A stretch of DNA of 64,000 bases from positions 186,001 through 250,000 of the forward strand of contig NZ_JAMQOP010000004.1 of NCBI RefSeq assembly GCF_031624495.1, given 5' to 3'. This DNA comes from Halogeometricum sp. S1BR25-6 (GTDB lineage: Archaea > Halobacteriota > Halobacteria > Halobacteriales > Haloferacaceae). The position numbers and the translations under genes were made by a program. This document shows, in pieces, positions 16,286-23,591 of this stretch. The notes under the pieces were generated by a model. The model ran no database searches, was not told where the DNA came from, and saw nothing but the letters and a program-made list of their open reading frames with translations. Each line of letters opens with the position of its first letter. Position 1 is the first letter of the stretch.

Positions 16286-17020
16286 TCACCAGTACGTCCG
16301 GACGACGTCGTCGGCGTGCGTCAGCGTGTCGTAGCTGTCCGGACCCTCCTCGGCCTCGTAGACGAACCACTCTATCCCGTGCTCGCGGACGTCGTTGACG
16401 GCGGCTTCGATGTCCAAATCGCCCTCCCCGACCACGGCGGGTTCGCCGGCCTCGCCGTCGTAATCCTTCAGGTGGGCGAGGCGCACCCGGTCGGCGTGTT
16501 CGTGGAGGTACGCGAGGGGGTCGTAGCCGGCGGCGCCGGCCCATCCGAGGTCCAGTTCCAGTCCCACGTCGTCGTTCGTCGCTTCGAGGAGATGCGACAG
16601 CGCGGGTTCCCCGTCCAGTTCGACGAACTCCTGGTCGTGGTTGTGGTAGTGCAGGGAGAGGTCGTGCGCCGCGAGGTCGGACGCGACGGCGTTCAGACGG
16701 TCGGCCGCCGCCTCCACCGACTCGACGGACTCGAACTCCTCGGGGTCCAGCCACGGCACGACGACGTCCTCGCAGCCGAGTTCGTGGTAGGTCTCCGCCG
16801 TCTCCTCTAAGTTCTCCTCCCACGTTTCGAGGCCGACGTGCGCAGCGGCGAGTTCGAGGTCGGCCGACGCCAGCGCTTCGCCGACGGCTTCGGGGCCTGC
16901 GTCGCCCAGACCGGCGAGTTCGACGCCCTCGAACGCCGTCTCGCCGACGCGTTCGATGACCGTCGGCAGGGAGTCTTCCACCGCGTGGAGGCTGTACAGT
17001 TGAAATCCGATGGATGTCAT
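16286..17020 (-). CDS. Sugar phosphate isomerase/epimerase (xylose isomerase-like TIM barrel)
   Basis: A 244-residue TIM-barrel protein of the AP-endonuclease-2/IolE-like superfamily, which isomerises or dehydrates sugars and inosose with a divalent metal. It opens MTSIGFQLYSLH and has GFEGVELAG-like strand ends (AFEGVELAGLG), DLSLHYHNHDQEFVELDG with metal-site His, VGLELDLGWAGAAG and RLAHLKDYDG. ATG 17020 fits the usual family start. The downstream Gfo/Idh/MocA gene begins 92 bases on, in the typical haloarchaeal pairing for catabolism of uncommon sugars. Confidence 0.88.
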   Translation of the reverse strand: MTSIGFQLYSLHAVEDSLPTVIERVGETAFEGVELAGLGDAGPEAVGEALASADLELAAAHVGLETWEENLEETAETYHELGCEDVVVPWLDPEEFESVESVEAAADRLNAVASDLAAHDLSLHYHNHDQEFVELDGEPALSHLLEATNDDVGLELDLGWAGAAGYDPLAYLHEHADRVRLAHLKDYDGEAGEPAVVGEGDLDIEAAVNDVREHGIEWFVYEAEEGPDSYDTLTHADDVVRTYW

Positions 17021-17163
17021 GGGTCGGGGTTCTCCGCTCTGCGGCATAAGTGCCCGTGAACGACCAAGGGTTGCCCCTTCTCCGGTAAACGACGGTGATG
17101 GACTACCGGAGACGCACGTCGCCTCGGACTCGCACAGGCCGACCGCGCGGTGCGCGGCTACGT

Positions 17164-18369
17164 CTACTCTACCGCGCCCATCGACGCCAGCACCTCGTAG
17201 CAGGCGTTGACGTGGTGGTAGCCGCTCTTGACCTTCGGCGTCTCGTCGATGCTCGGGTGTATCTCGCCGTCCGGCGTGAGGCGTTCGTAGCGGATGCCCA
17301 GCGAGTGGTTCGTCGCGTACTCGTGCAGGTACTCCGCGATGCGCTCGTACCACTCCCAGTAGCGCTCTTCGCCCGTCGCGTCGGCGAGTCGGGCCGCGGC
17401 GCCGAGACCCTCTTCGAGCGCCCACGTGTACTTCGCCTCGACGATGGGCGACCCGTCGCGGTCGATGGTGTAGTAGAATCCGCCACGGTTGTCGTCCCAC
17501 CCGTCGGTCACGGAGGCGTCGAAGAACCGCTCCGCCCGGTCGAGATACCACTCGCCGTCGTGGTGAGCGTCGAGGCGGACGAGTAGCTTCGCCCACTCCA
17601 GCATGTGACCCGGCTGGTAGCCCCACGGGCGGAACAGGTCCGCCTTCTTCTCGCGGTTGTACTCCCAGTCTATCTCCCACTCCGACGTGAAGTGCTCGCA
17701 GAGGAGGCCGTCGGCCTCGTCCGGTTTGTCGCGGGCGATCGTCGTCGCGACGGTGACCGCTCGGTCGAGATACCGCTCCTCGCCGGTCGCCTCGTAGGCG
17801 GCGAGCAGCGCCTCCGTCGCGTGCATGTTCGCGTTCTGTCCACGGTAGCCGGGTTCGGCGGGGTCCCACTCCTCGGTTCGGTTGCTGGCGAAGGCGCCGT
17901 GCTCGGCCTCCCAGAAGTGCTCGTCGAGGATGTCGTACGTCTCCTCGATGCGACCCTCGACGTCGCCGATGCCGGCGCGCGTCGCGGTCGCGTAGGCGAG
18001 GAGGACGAAGGCGTGCCCGTACGTCGCCCGCGTGCCGTCCGTCGTCTCGCGCCCCTCAAACAGCCAACCGTACCCGCCGCGCTCCTCGTCGTAGGCGACG
18101 TTCCGGAGGTACGAGAGTCCGTGCTCGGCCGCCGGTTCGCACCACACCGGCCCGTCGAGGAGTTTTCCGACGCTGAACGCGAACACGAACCGCGCCGTCG
18201 GGACGAGGTGTTTCGTGCGCGAGTCGTAGATGGCGCCGTCGCGGTCGCTCACCTGCGCGACGTAGCCGCCGAAGTGCGTGTCCATCGAGCGTTCTCGGTG
18301 GAACCGGAGCGCGTCGACGGCGTCGCGTCGGAGCCACTCGGGCGACCGAGACGGAATCGGGTGCGTCAT
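17164..18369 (-). CDS. AGE family epimerase/isomerase (N-acylglucosamine 2-epimerase fold)
   Basis: A 401-residue (alpha/alpha)6-barrel protein. AGE members interconvert N-acetylglucosamine/N-acetylmannosamine, aldose/ketose pairs or cellobiose epimers with catalytic His residues. Supporting segments are HFGGYVAQVSDRDG, YGHAFVLLAYATA, NANMHATEALLAAYEATGE (with the His-containing motif), EHFTSEWEIDWEYNR, WGYQPGHMLEWAKLLVRLD and GYHHVNACYEVLAS. ATG 18369 (MTHPIPSRSPEW) is chosen, since the preceding 16 residues add nothing family-like. It probably leads a unit with the two genes downstream on the minus strand. Confidence 0.88.
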   Translation of the reverse strand: MTHPIPSRSPEWLRRDAVDALRFHRERSMDTHFGGYVAQVSDRDGAIYDSRTKHLVPTARFVFAFSVGKLLDGPVWCEPAAEHGLSYLRNVAYDEERGGYGWLFEGRETTDGTRATYGHAFVLLAYATATRAGIGDVEGRIEETYDILDEHFWEAEHGAFASNRTEEWDPAEPGYRGQNANMHATEALLAAYEATGEERYLDRAVTVATTIARDKPDEADGLLCEHFTSEWEIDWEYNREKKADLFRPWGYQPGHMLEWAKLLVRLDAHHDGEWYLDRAERFFDASVTDGWDDNRGGFYYTIDRDGSPIVEAKYTWALEEGLGAAARLADATGEERYWEWYERIAEYLHEYATNHSLGIRYERLTPDGEIHPSIDETPKVKSGYHHVNACYEVLASMGAVE

Positions 18370-18435
18370 ACCCTGCTTCTCTCCTGCGCGGTGGAAAAAG
18401 CCACCGGGTCGCCGCACCGACGCACTCGGAGACGA

Positions 18436-18521
18436 CTATCGTAGCGTCTGAAAGTCATCACACACTCGACCGCACGACGGCGTGCGGTCGGATGTGTAAA
18501 CAGTTGCAGACGCTACGATAG
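18436..18521. repeat. 86-bp hairpin repeat, copy A
   Basis: An almost fully self-complementary unit. CTATCGTAGCGTCTG (18436-18450) pairs perfectly with 18507-18521, and CGACCGCACG (18467-18476) pairs with CGTGCGGTCG (18481-18490) around a 4-base loop. A second copy with the same length and orientation lies at 58930-59015; I count 70 of 86 matching bases. The rest of the 353-base gap 18370-18722 shows no gene. Confidence 0.85.
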
Positions 18522-18722
18522 CTCGCGCAGATTACAGCGATAGACCTGTAACACCTCCTCGGGTGACCGTGCGGTAGAGTTCGGCGCGGACCGCGCGCCC
18601 TCGCGCGGCGCGATTCGCACACCTATCGTCGACCAGTTTCGCTCTGAGCGCGCCGTCGCTTCTCGAACGGCGATTTCGAACGCGTACCTCGAATGTTGAC
18701 TCCGGATAGCCGCTATCCGTCG

Positions 18723-20192
18723 CTATATTTGTTCCATCGAATCAGGGTCGGAGGCTCGGCGGAACACCGGCGCTCCGGCGTTTCCGGTGTCGTGGTACCC
18801 GCGCACGCGCAACGCGAACACGAGGTCCGTAATAGAGCACCACTCGTGGCTCAACAGCGGGGTTCCGTCCTTCGTCACCGTCGCGCCCGCCTCGTTCAGT
18901 TCGTCGAGCGCGATGCTGTCGGGGTCGGTTCGGTCGATGGCCCGCCCGACGGCGGACCGCCGCGAACCGTCCTTCCGATACGCCTCGGCGTACCGGTCGA
19001 TTTTCTCGTCGACGCGCCGGGTCATGTCGTCGAGCGTCTTCCGGCCGGCGCGCTCCGGGCTTCGAACCTCGCGGACGTGGTCGATCAGTCGGCGGTTCGC
19101 GGCGACCGCGTCGTCCCAGTGCTCGACGACCCACCGCGCGCGACTCCCGAGTTCCTCCACGGGGACGACGAGCGGAGAGTCCTCGGGGACGCAGTCTTCG
19201 ACCCAGGGTTCGTCGCGGACGACGAGCACCTGTCCGCTCGCCGCCTGCTCGAACCACGTCCGCGCGAGGGTGTCGTACTCGGTCGCGCAGATTGCGATGT
19301 CCCCCTTTCGGAGCATCCGCTCGTACTCCTCCCACGACGCCCTCGGGTACGCCTCGACCCACGGGTACCGGGTGTACGACTCGGGGATATCGTCCATACT
19401 GGTGAAGACGGTCTCGATGCCGTACTCTCGGTGGAGGTCCGCGGCGATATCGAAGAGCAGTTCGGGGTGTTTTTTCTGCCACCCCGACCCCGCGATGTGG
19501 AGGTAGCGCGGTTCCGTCGCGTACCGCTCTTCGAACCGGCTGAAGTCGATCGGACTCTCGGTCATCACCGCGTCGTCGAGCGCGTCCTCGATGACCGTCT
19601 CCAAGAGGAACTCCCGGCCGAACATGGGGAGTTCGGTCGCGTCGAGACCGGCTTTGAACCAGCAGCCGTCGGCGAGGACCGCGTGGGCGACTTCGAGCTT
19701 TCGGTGGTAGTCGTCGCGGTAGCCGTCGGTCGCGTACTTGAACGGGAGCATCAGGTCGTGCACGTTCACGATGAGGTCGAACGGCTTCGGTTCGTCCGCC
19801 TGGTGCCCGGACTGCAGGAGGAGCCACTTCAGGAGGTCCTCGCGGCCCTGGCGCAGTTGGTCGACGACGATGTCGACGTACCCCAACTCCTCGTAGATTC
19901 GCTCGCGTATCACCCGCAGTTGGTTCTCCGTGTACCCGCTCTCGGTGAAGACGTACTCGCTGTCGGTCCCCTCCATGAAGTGGTCGGCCTCGAGGAGCGT
20001 AACCCGGTCGCGGTCGGCGAGGACGTCCTCGCGTTCGTAGTCCGCGGTTCCCCGGTGGGGGAGCAGCCAGTAGACGTGGACAGTCGGGTCCTGCCGCAAC
20101 CACTCGCGGACCCACGTCACGGCGTCGTTCAGCGTCGCGTTCGCGCTGGCGTCGCGCGGTCAGTACAGTTCGGGGATGATGAGGACTCGCAT
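18723..20192 (-). pseudogene. GT-B type glycosyltransferase with in-frame TGA near the N-terminus
   Basis: From ATG 20192 the frame begins MRVLIIPELY, a typical GT-B first strand, then meets TGA at 20162-20160. It continues in the same frame as PRDASANATLNDAVTWVREW and runs uninterrupted to 18723. The body shows a GT-B C-domain: YLHIAGSGWQKKHPELLFDI, then DIAICATEYDTLARTWFEQA and VVRDEPWVEDCVPEDSPLV. A single-base change (for example CGA or TGG to TGA) would explain it. The cell may still make a 465-residue product from GTG 20120 lacking the first strand. Acceptor and donor sugars are unknown. Confidence 0.7.
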
Positions 20193-20335
20193 CGATGGGG
20201 CACCTTCGAGTGTAACCACGACGGAGGCTCGCATGACTGCATCGGTCGCACCTCGTCGCCTCGCTCTTCCGGGGCGACCGCGTTATCGGCACACGCCAGC
20301 AGAGAGTATATGCTCCGTTCGACCCCTTCTGTCGC

Positions 20336-20646
20336 ATGGCTCCCGACGAAAGCCGCGAACAAGGCGTCGAGTTCGGTTCCCTCGGCGACGAACTGGCCGA
20401 CGACGAGTATCCGACGAGTAAAGCGGACCTGCTGGAGCGGTACGGCGACCGGGAACTCGAACTCGAAGACGGCTCTCAGACGCTGCGGGAGGTGCTCGGC
20501 CCGTTGGGAGAGACGAGTTCGAATCGGCCGAGGACGTGAAACAGAGCGTCATGAGCATGGTGAGCGACGAGGTCATCGGCCGAAAGAAGTACTCGGACCG
20601 AGGCCGACAGGGGGAGGACGACGAGGGGGGCGCGGCGTCGGCGTAA
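20336..20646 (+). pseudogene. Frameshifted DUF5789/DUF2795-like small protein gene
   Basis: The frame from ATG 20336 reads MAPDESREQGVEFGSLGDEL, then YPTSKADLLERYGDRELEL and LREVLGPLGE, after which it runs to an early TGA. Around 20512-20515 a shift restores DEFESAEDVKQSVMSMVSDE and GRKKYSDRGRQGEDDEGG up to TAA at 20644-20646. Together the two parts resemble a haloarchaeal small-protein family with the LxDEYG..ELE...E..LGPLG core. One missing base near GGAGA-GACG accounts for the break. Confidence 0.65.
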
Positions 20647-20695
20647 GCACGCGCCGAACTTCGGTCGACCGAGCGGAACCGACGACCGAGAGCCG

Positions 20696-20959
20696 TCAGG
20701 ACGAGATCTCGTCCAGTATCTTCTCGGCCTGTTCGACGGCCTTCTCCTCGCCGACGCTCTTTTTCACGAGGGCGCTCTGGACCTCCCAATCGTCGCCTCG
20801 GTTCCCCATCCGCACCTCCGCTCCCTCGGAGACGGACTCGGCGGCGTTCTGCGCCCAGTTGGGCGTGCGGACGTCGTCGAATTCGTCCGGGTCGCGGAAT
20901 CGGACGTGGTAGTAGTCGTCTCCCGATTCGACCGTTTCGACGTTCGGTTCGTCCGTCAC
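20696..20959 (-). CDS. Haloarchaeal conserved hypothetical protein, 87 aa
   Basis: A small acidic protein with a recognisable haloarchaeal pattern: VETVESGDDYYHVRFRDPDE, TPNWAQNAAESVSEGAEVRM and DDWEVQSALVKK. GTG 20959 starts the conserved part; the longer upstream frame is Arg-rich and noncoding-like. No function is known. It is convergent with the broken small gene at 20336-20646. Confidence 0.7.
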   Translation of the reverse strand: MTDEPNVETVESGDDYYHVRFRDPDEFDDVRTPNWAQNAAESVSEGAEVRMGNRGDDWEVQSALVKKSVGEEKAVEQAEKILDEISS

Positions 20960-21200
20960 GGACGTCGGTTCGAGCGCGAGACCCGTCAACGGTACGGCCG
21001 TGACGCCTCGGCGGTGCGTGTAGCGAGGGTCGGTCTGTGTCGCTCTCCGACGATAGTATATTACAACCGTGCGCGGGTAACGACCCCCCCGAACGGCGGT
21101 TTCACCGACGGCGACCGCACGCTCGAATCCGCCCGACGCCGCCGGCGTTCGCATCGACACTGGCCCGTAGGTTCTTGTGGTCGGCACCGATACCACGCGT

Positions 21201-22376
21201 ATGGGTATCTCTCGCCACGGACACGGAGCGCTCGCCGCCGGACGGGCCCTCGGGTCGCAGGTCCACCCGGTGTTCATGCTCCCGCCGGTCGCCGCCGCCG
21301 CGTTCGGCGCGATACTCGCCGCGGAGGCACATCCGGTCGTCCTCCTCGCTCACCTCTTCGCCATCTTCTCCAGCGTCTACACGGCGCACGTGAAGGACGG
21401 ATACGTCGACTTCCACGTCCGCGGCGAGGACGACGACCACCCGCTGACGGCGGGCGGGTGTCGCCTGGCCCTCGTCGCCGCCGGCGTCGTATTCGCGGCC
21501 TGCCTCGCCGTGTTGTGGCTGTTCGCCGGCCCACTCGCCGCCCTCGCTACCCTCCCCGCGTGGGTCATCGGCGTCCTCCACGCGCCGCAGTTGGACACGA
21601 ACCCCGTGACGACGACGGCGGGGTACCCGCTCGGCATCGCCGTCGCCCTGTTCGGCGGCTACTACGTCCAGACGCTCGCCGTCGCGGCGGCACCGCTCGC
21701 CTTCGCCGGCGTGTTCTTCGTCCTCCTCTGCGGCGTGAAAGTCATCGACGACTCGACGGACTACGACTACGACCGCTCCATCGACAAACGGACCGTCGCC
21801 GTCGTCCTCGGCCGCCGTCGGGCGCGGCGATTCGCGCACGCCCTCGTCGGTGTCGCTCTCGTGGCGACGCTTTGGTTCGCCGTCGACGGCCTGTTCCCGC
21901 CCTCGGCCGTCGTCGCCGCGGCGCTGTTCGGCGTCGTCGCCGCCGTCAGCCTCGATGCCGACCCGGAACTCGCGACGATGCTGCTCGTGCGCGGCGCGTA
22001 CGTCTTCCTCGCCGTCCTCGTCGTCGGCGTCTGGTTCGCCCCCCTGACGAACGCTCCGCTCCCGGATATCGGCGTGCTCGGGCCGTACACCTACCTCGCG
22101 ACCGAGGTGGTCTTCGGTACCGTCGCCCTCGCGCTTCTCGTTCGCGCGGGTCGAGAGGCGCTGTGGTCGGCGGCCCGGACGATTGCCGTCCTCTACCCCG
22201 TCGCCTACCTCTGGGACTGGTACACGCTCGAAGTCGGCGTCTTCGACATCGTGCTCAGAACGGGCGTCGACCTGTTCGGCATCCCCCTCGAAGAGCACCT
22301 GTTCATGCTCGTCGTCCCCGCGTTCGTCCTCGGCCTCCACGAGACGCTCCGTCGTGCCGACCGGCGGGACGAGTGA
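21201..22376 (+). CDS. UbiA prenyltransferase fused to a lycopene cyclase (CrtYc/d-type) domain
   Basis: A 391-residue membrane protein in two parts. Residues 1-285 are UbiA-like, with AHVKDGYVDFHVRGEDD (loop 1, about 63-78) and DDSTDYDYDRSIDKRTVAV (loop 2, about 183-201). Residues 295-385 form a three-helix segment containing YLWDWYTLEVGVFD and the P-x-E-E-x-x-x-F signature IPLEEHLFMLVVP (361-373) of heterodimeric lycopene cyclases. UbiA carotenoid enzymes elongate lycopene to C50 products, and CrtYe/Yf-type cyclases close C50 rings, so one chain could do both steps. Only one cyclase half is present, whereas the family normally needs two. ATG 21201 starts the conserved part. Confidence 0.82.
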   Translation: MGISRHGHGALAAGRALGSQVHPVFMLPPVAAAAFGAILAAEAHPVVLLAHLFAIFSSVYTAHVKDGYVDFHVRGEDDDHPLTAGGCRLALVAAGVVFAACLAVLWLFAGPLAALATLPAWVIGVLHAPQLDTNPVTTTAGYPLGIAVALFGGYYVQTLAVAAAPLAFAGVFFVLLCGVKVIDDSTDYDYDRSIDKRTVAVVLGRRRARRFAHALVGVALVATLWFAVDGLFPPSAVVAAALFGVVAAVSLDADPELATMLLVRGAYVFLAVLVVGVWFAPLTNAPLPDIGVLGPYTYLATEVVFGTVALALLVRAGREALWSAARTIAVLYPVAYLWDWYTLEVGVFDIVLRTGVDLFGIPLEEHLFMLVVPAFVLGLHETLRRADRRDE

Positions 22377-22463
22377 CGAGAGCGCCCGTCGTCCGGACGC
22401 CGGCGACCCTGCGCGACGACCGGCCGACCGGCTTATCGTCCCGGAAACTCTACGTCGGAATCC

Positions 22464-22865
22464 ATGGCGAACGACACCGACAACACCGGATGGAAGCGGA
22501 CGACGGACCACGACGAGATTCGGTCGCTGGCGGATGAGGTCGGCGCCGTCCCGACGCGGGCGTCGGGTCCGTCCGACGAACTGGTGTTCTCGACGGATTC
22601 GGACGCCGAACCGGTCGAGTGGGAGCGCTTCTTCGAGCGGTTCGACGCCGAGGACCGACTCCTCCAGTACCGCCGGAGCGGTCCCGACGACGAACCGGTC
22701 CTTCGGGTCATCGACCGCGAGAACGTCGCCGACGCCGACGAGGCCGCGGAGCGAGAGCGCCCGCCGGACGACGAACAGAACACGGTGGCGACCGGGGACA
22801 CCGGCGACGGCGAACCGGTCGCGCACGACGGTCCCGAGGGAGACCCCAAGGACATCCGCGAGTAG
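22464..22865 (+). CDS. Haloarchaeal hypothetical acidic protein, 133 aa
   Basis: A soluble acidic protein: an N-terminal half with structured-looking segments (WKRTTDHDEIRSLADEVGAV, VEWERFFERFDAEDRLL, PDDEPVLRVIDRENV) and a disordered acidic tail. A CTTATC element at 22432-22437 sits about 29 bases before ATG 22464. No domain is recognised. It may be co-directional with, but independent of, the UbiA fusion gene, whose stop is 87 bases upstream. Confidence 0.75.
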   Translation: MANDTDNTGWKRTTDHDEIRSLADEVGAVPTRASGPSDELVFSTDSDAEPVEWERFFERFDAEDRLLQYRRSGPDDEPVLRVIDRENVADADEAAERERPPDDEQNTVATGDTGDGEPVAHDGPEGDPKDIRE

Positions 22866-22992
22866 CGCCGACGCCGCGCCCGACGACCGCCCCGTCGGCG
22901 ACGCGGTCGACTCGGGGAGTTCGGCCGGTCGACGTGTGCCGGAAACCACTCCGAATAAACCTGAGCTTAGTTTCAGGCGTTCGCGCTGCGAG

Positions 22993-23388
22993 TCACTCTA
23001 TCGGCTCCTTCCAGTGGACGACGACGTTTCCGACCGCGAACGAGTCGTCCTCCGACGCGTCCCGTCGGATTCGTACTGTGTTCACCCCCTCTCGGAGTTC
23101 GCTTCCGGAGACGGTGTCCATCCAAAACTGCCAGCCCTCCGCCGGCGGCACGTCGAACCCGGCGAGCGAGTCGCCGTTGAGCAGTATCTCGTGACCGTAC
23201 GTTCCCACGTCGTACGCCTGTAGTTCGACGTAGGGGTCTGCCGTCCGTTCGGTCGGAACGGTGAACTCGTACTCCGAGGTGCGGTCGCCCGCGAACGTCG
23301 CCCACGGGACGTCGAGTGCACCCTCGTTCGGACCCAACTGTTCGAGAACCGGGAGCAGCGCGTAGTTGGCGCGGTGTCGGTCGGCCAT
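22993..23388 (-). CDS. Haloarchaeal beta-sandwich-like hypothetical protein, 131 aa
   Basis: A protein of the haloarchaeal type beginning HRANYALLPVLEQLGPNEG and continuing with DVPWATFAGDRTSEYEF, AYDVGTYGHEILLNGDSLAG, FDVPPAEGWQFWMDTV and VRIRRDASEDDSFAVGNVVV. The content suggests an all-beta fold like carbohydrate-binding or galactose-binding modules, which is inference only. ATG 23388 (MADRHRANY) is chosen; the upstream extension is not family-like. It is divergent from the ATP-grasp gene at 23592. Confidence 0.75.
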   Translation of the reverse strand: MADRHRANYALLPVLEQLGPNEGALDVPWATFAGDRTSEYEFTVPTERTADPYVELQAYDVGTYGHEILLNGDSLAGFDVPPAEGWQFWMDTVSGSELREGVNTVRIRRDASEDDSFAVGNVVVHWKEPIE

Positions 23389-23563
23389 GTCTTCACCTCG
23401 GAACGAGGGCCCAAAGCGTTTCCGAGGCGAGCGAGGTGCGGTCGTCTGGTCCTGATAAACGGAGAGAAAGTTTAATCGAATCACTTGGACGAACTCCGGT
23501 CGGGAGGGCTCTTCCGCAGCGTACGGGTCGGGACGCGCGGGCGGCGTACGGACCACGTCCAAC

Positions 23564-23570
23564 CATATAG
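23564..23570 (+). promoter_or_regulatory. TATA box of the ATP-grasp gene
   Basis: CATATAG lies about 26 bases upstream of ATG 23592, which identifies that ATG rather than the in-frame GTG 23580 as the start. Confidence 0.55.
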
Positions 23571-23591
23571 CTGGCCGTCGTGGAGAGTCGT

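Noticed and set aside
20160-20162. TGA read as selenocysteine in the glycosyltransferase gene
   Set aside because: Haloarchaea are not known to decode selenocysteine, no SECIS-like structure is visible, and the family does not use it; a mutation is simpler.
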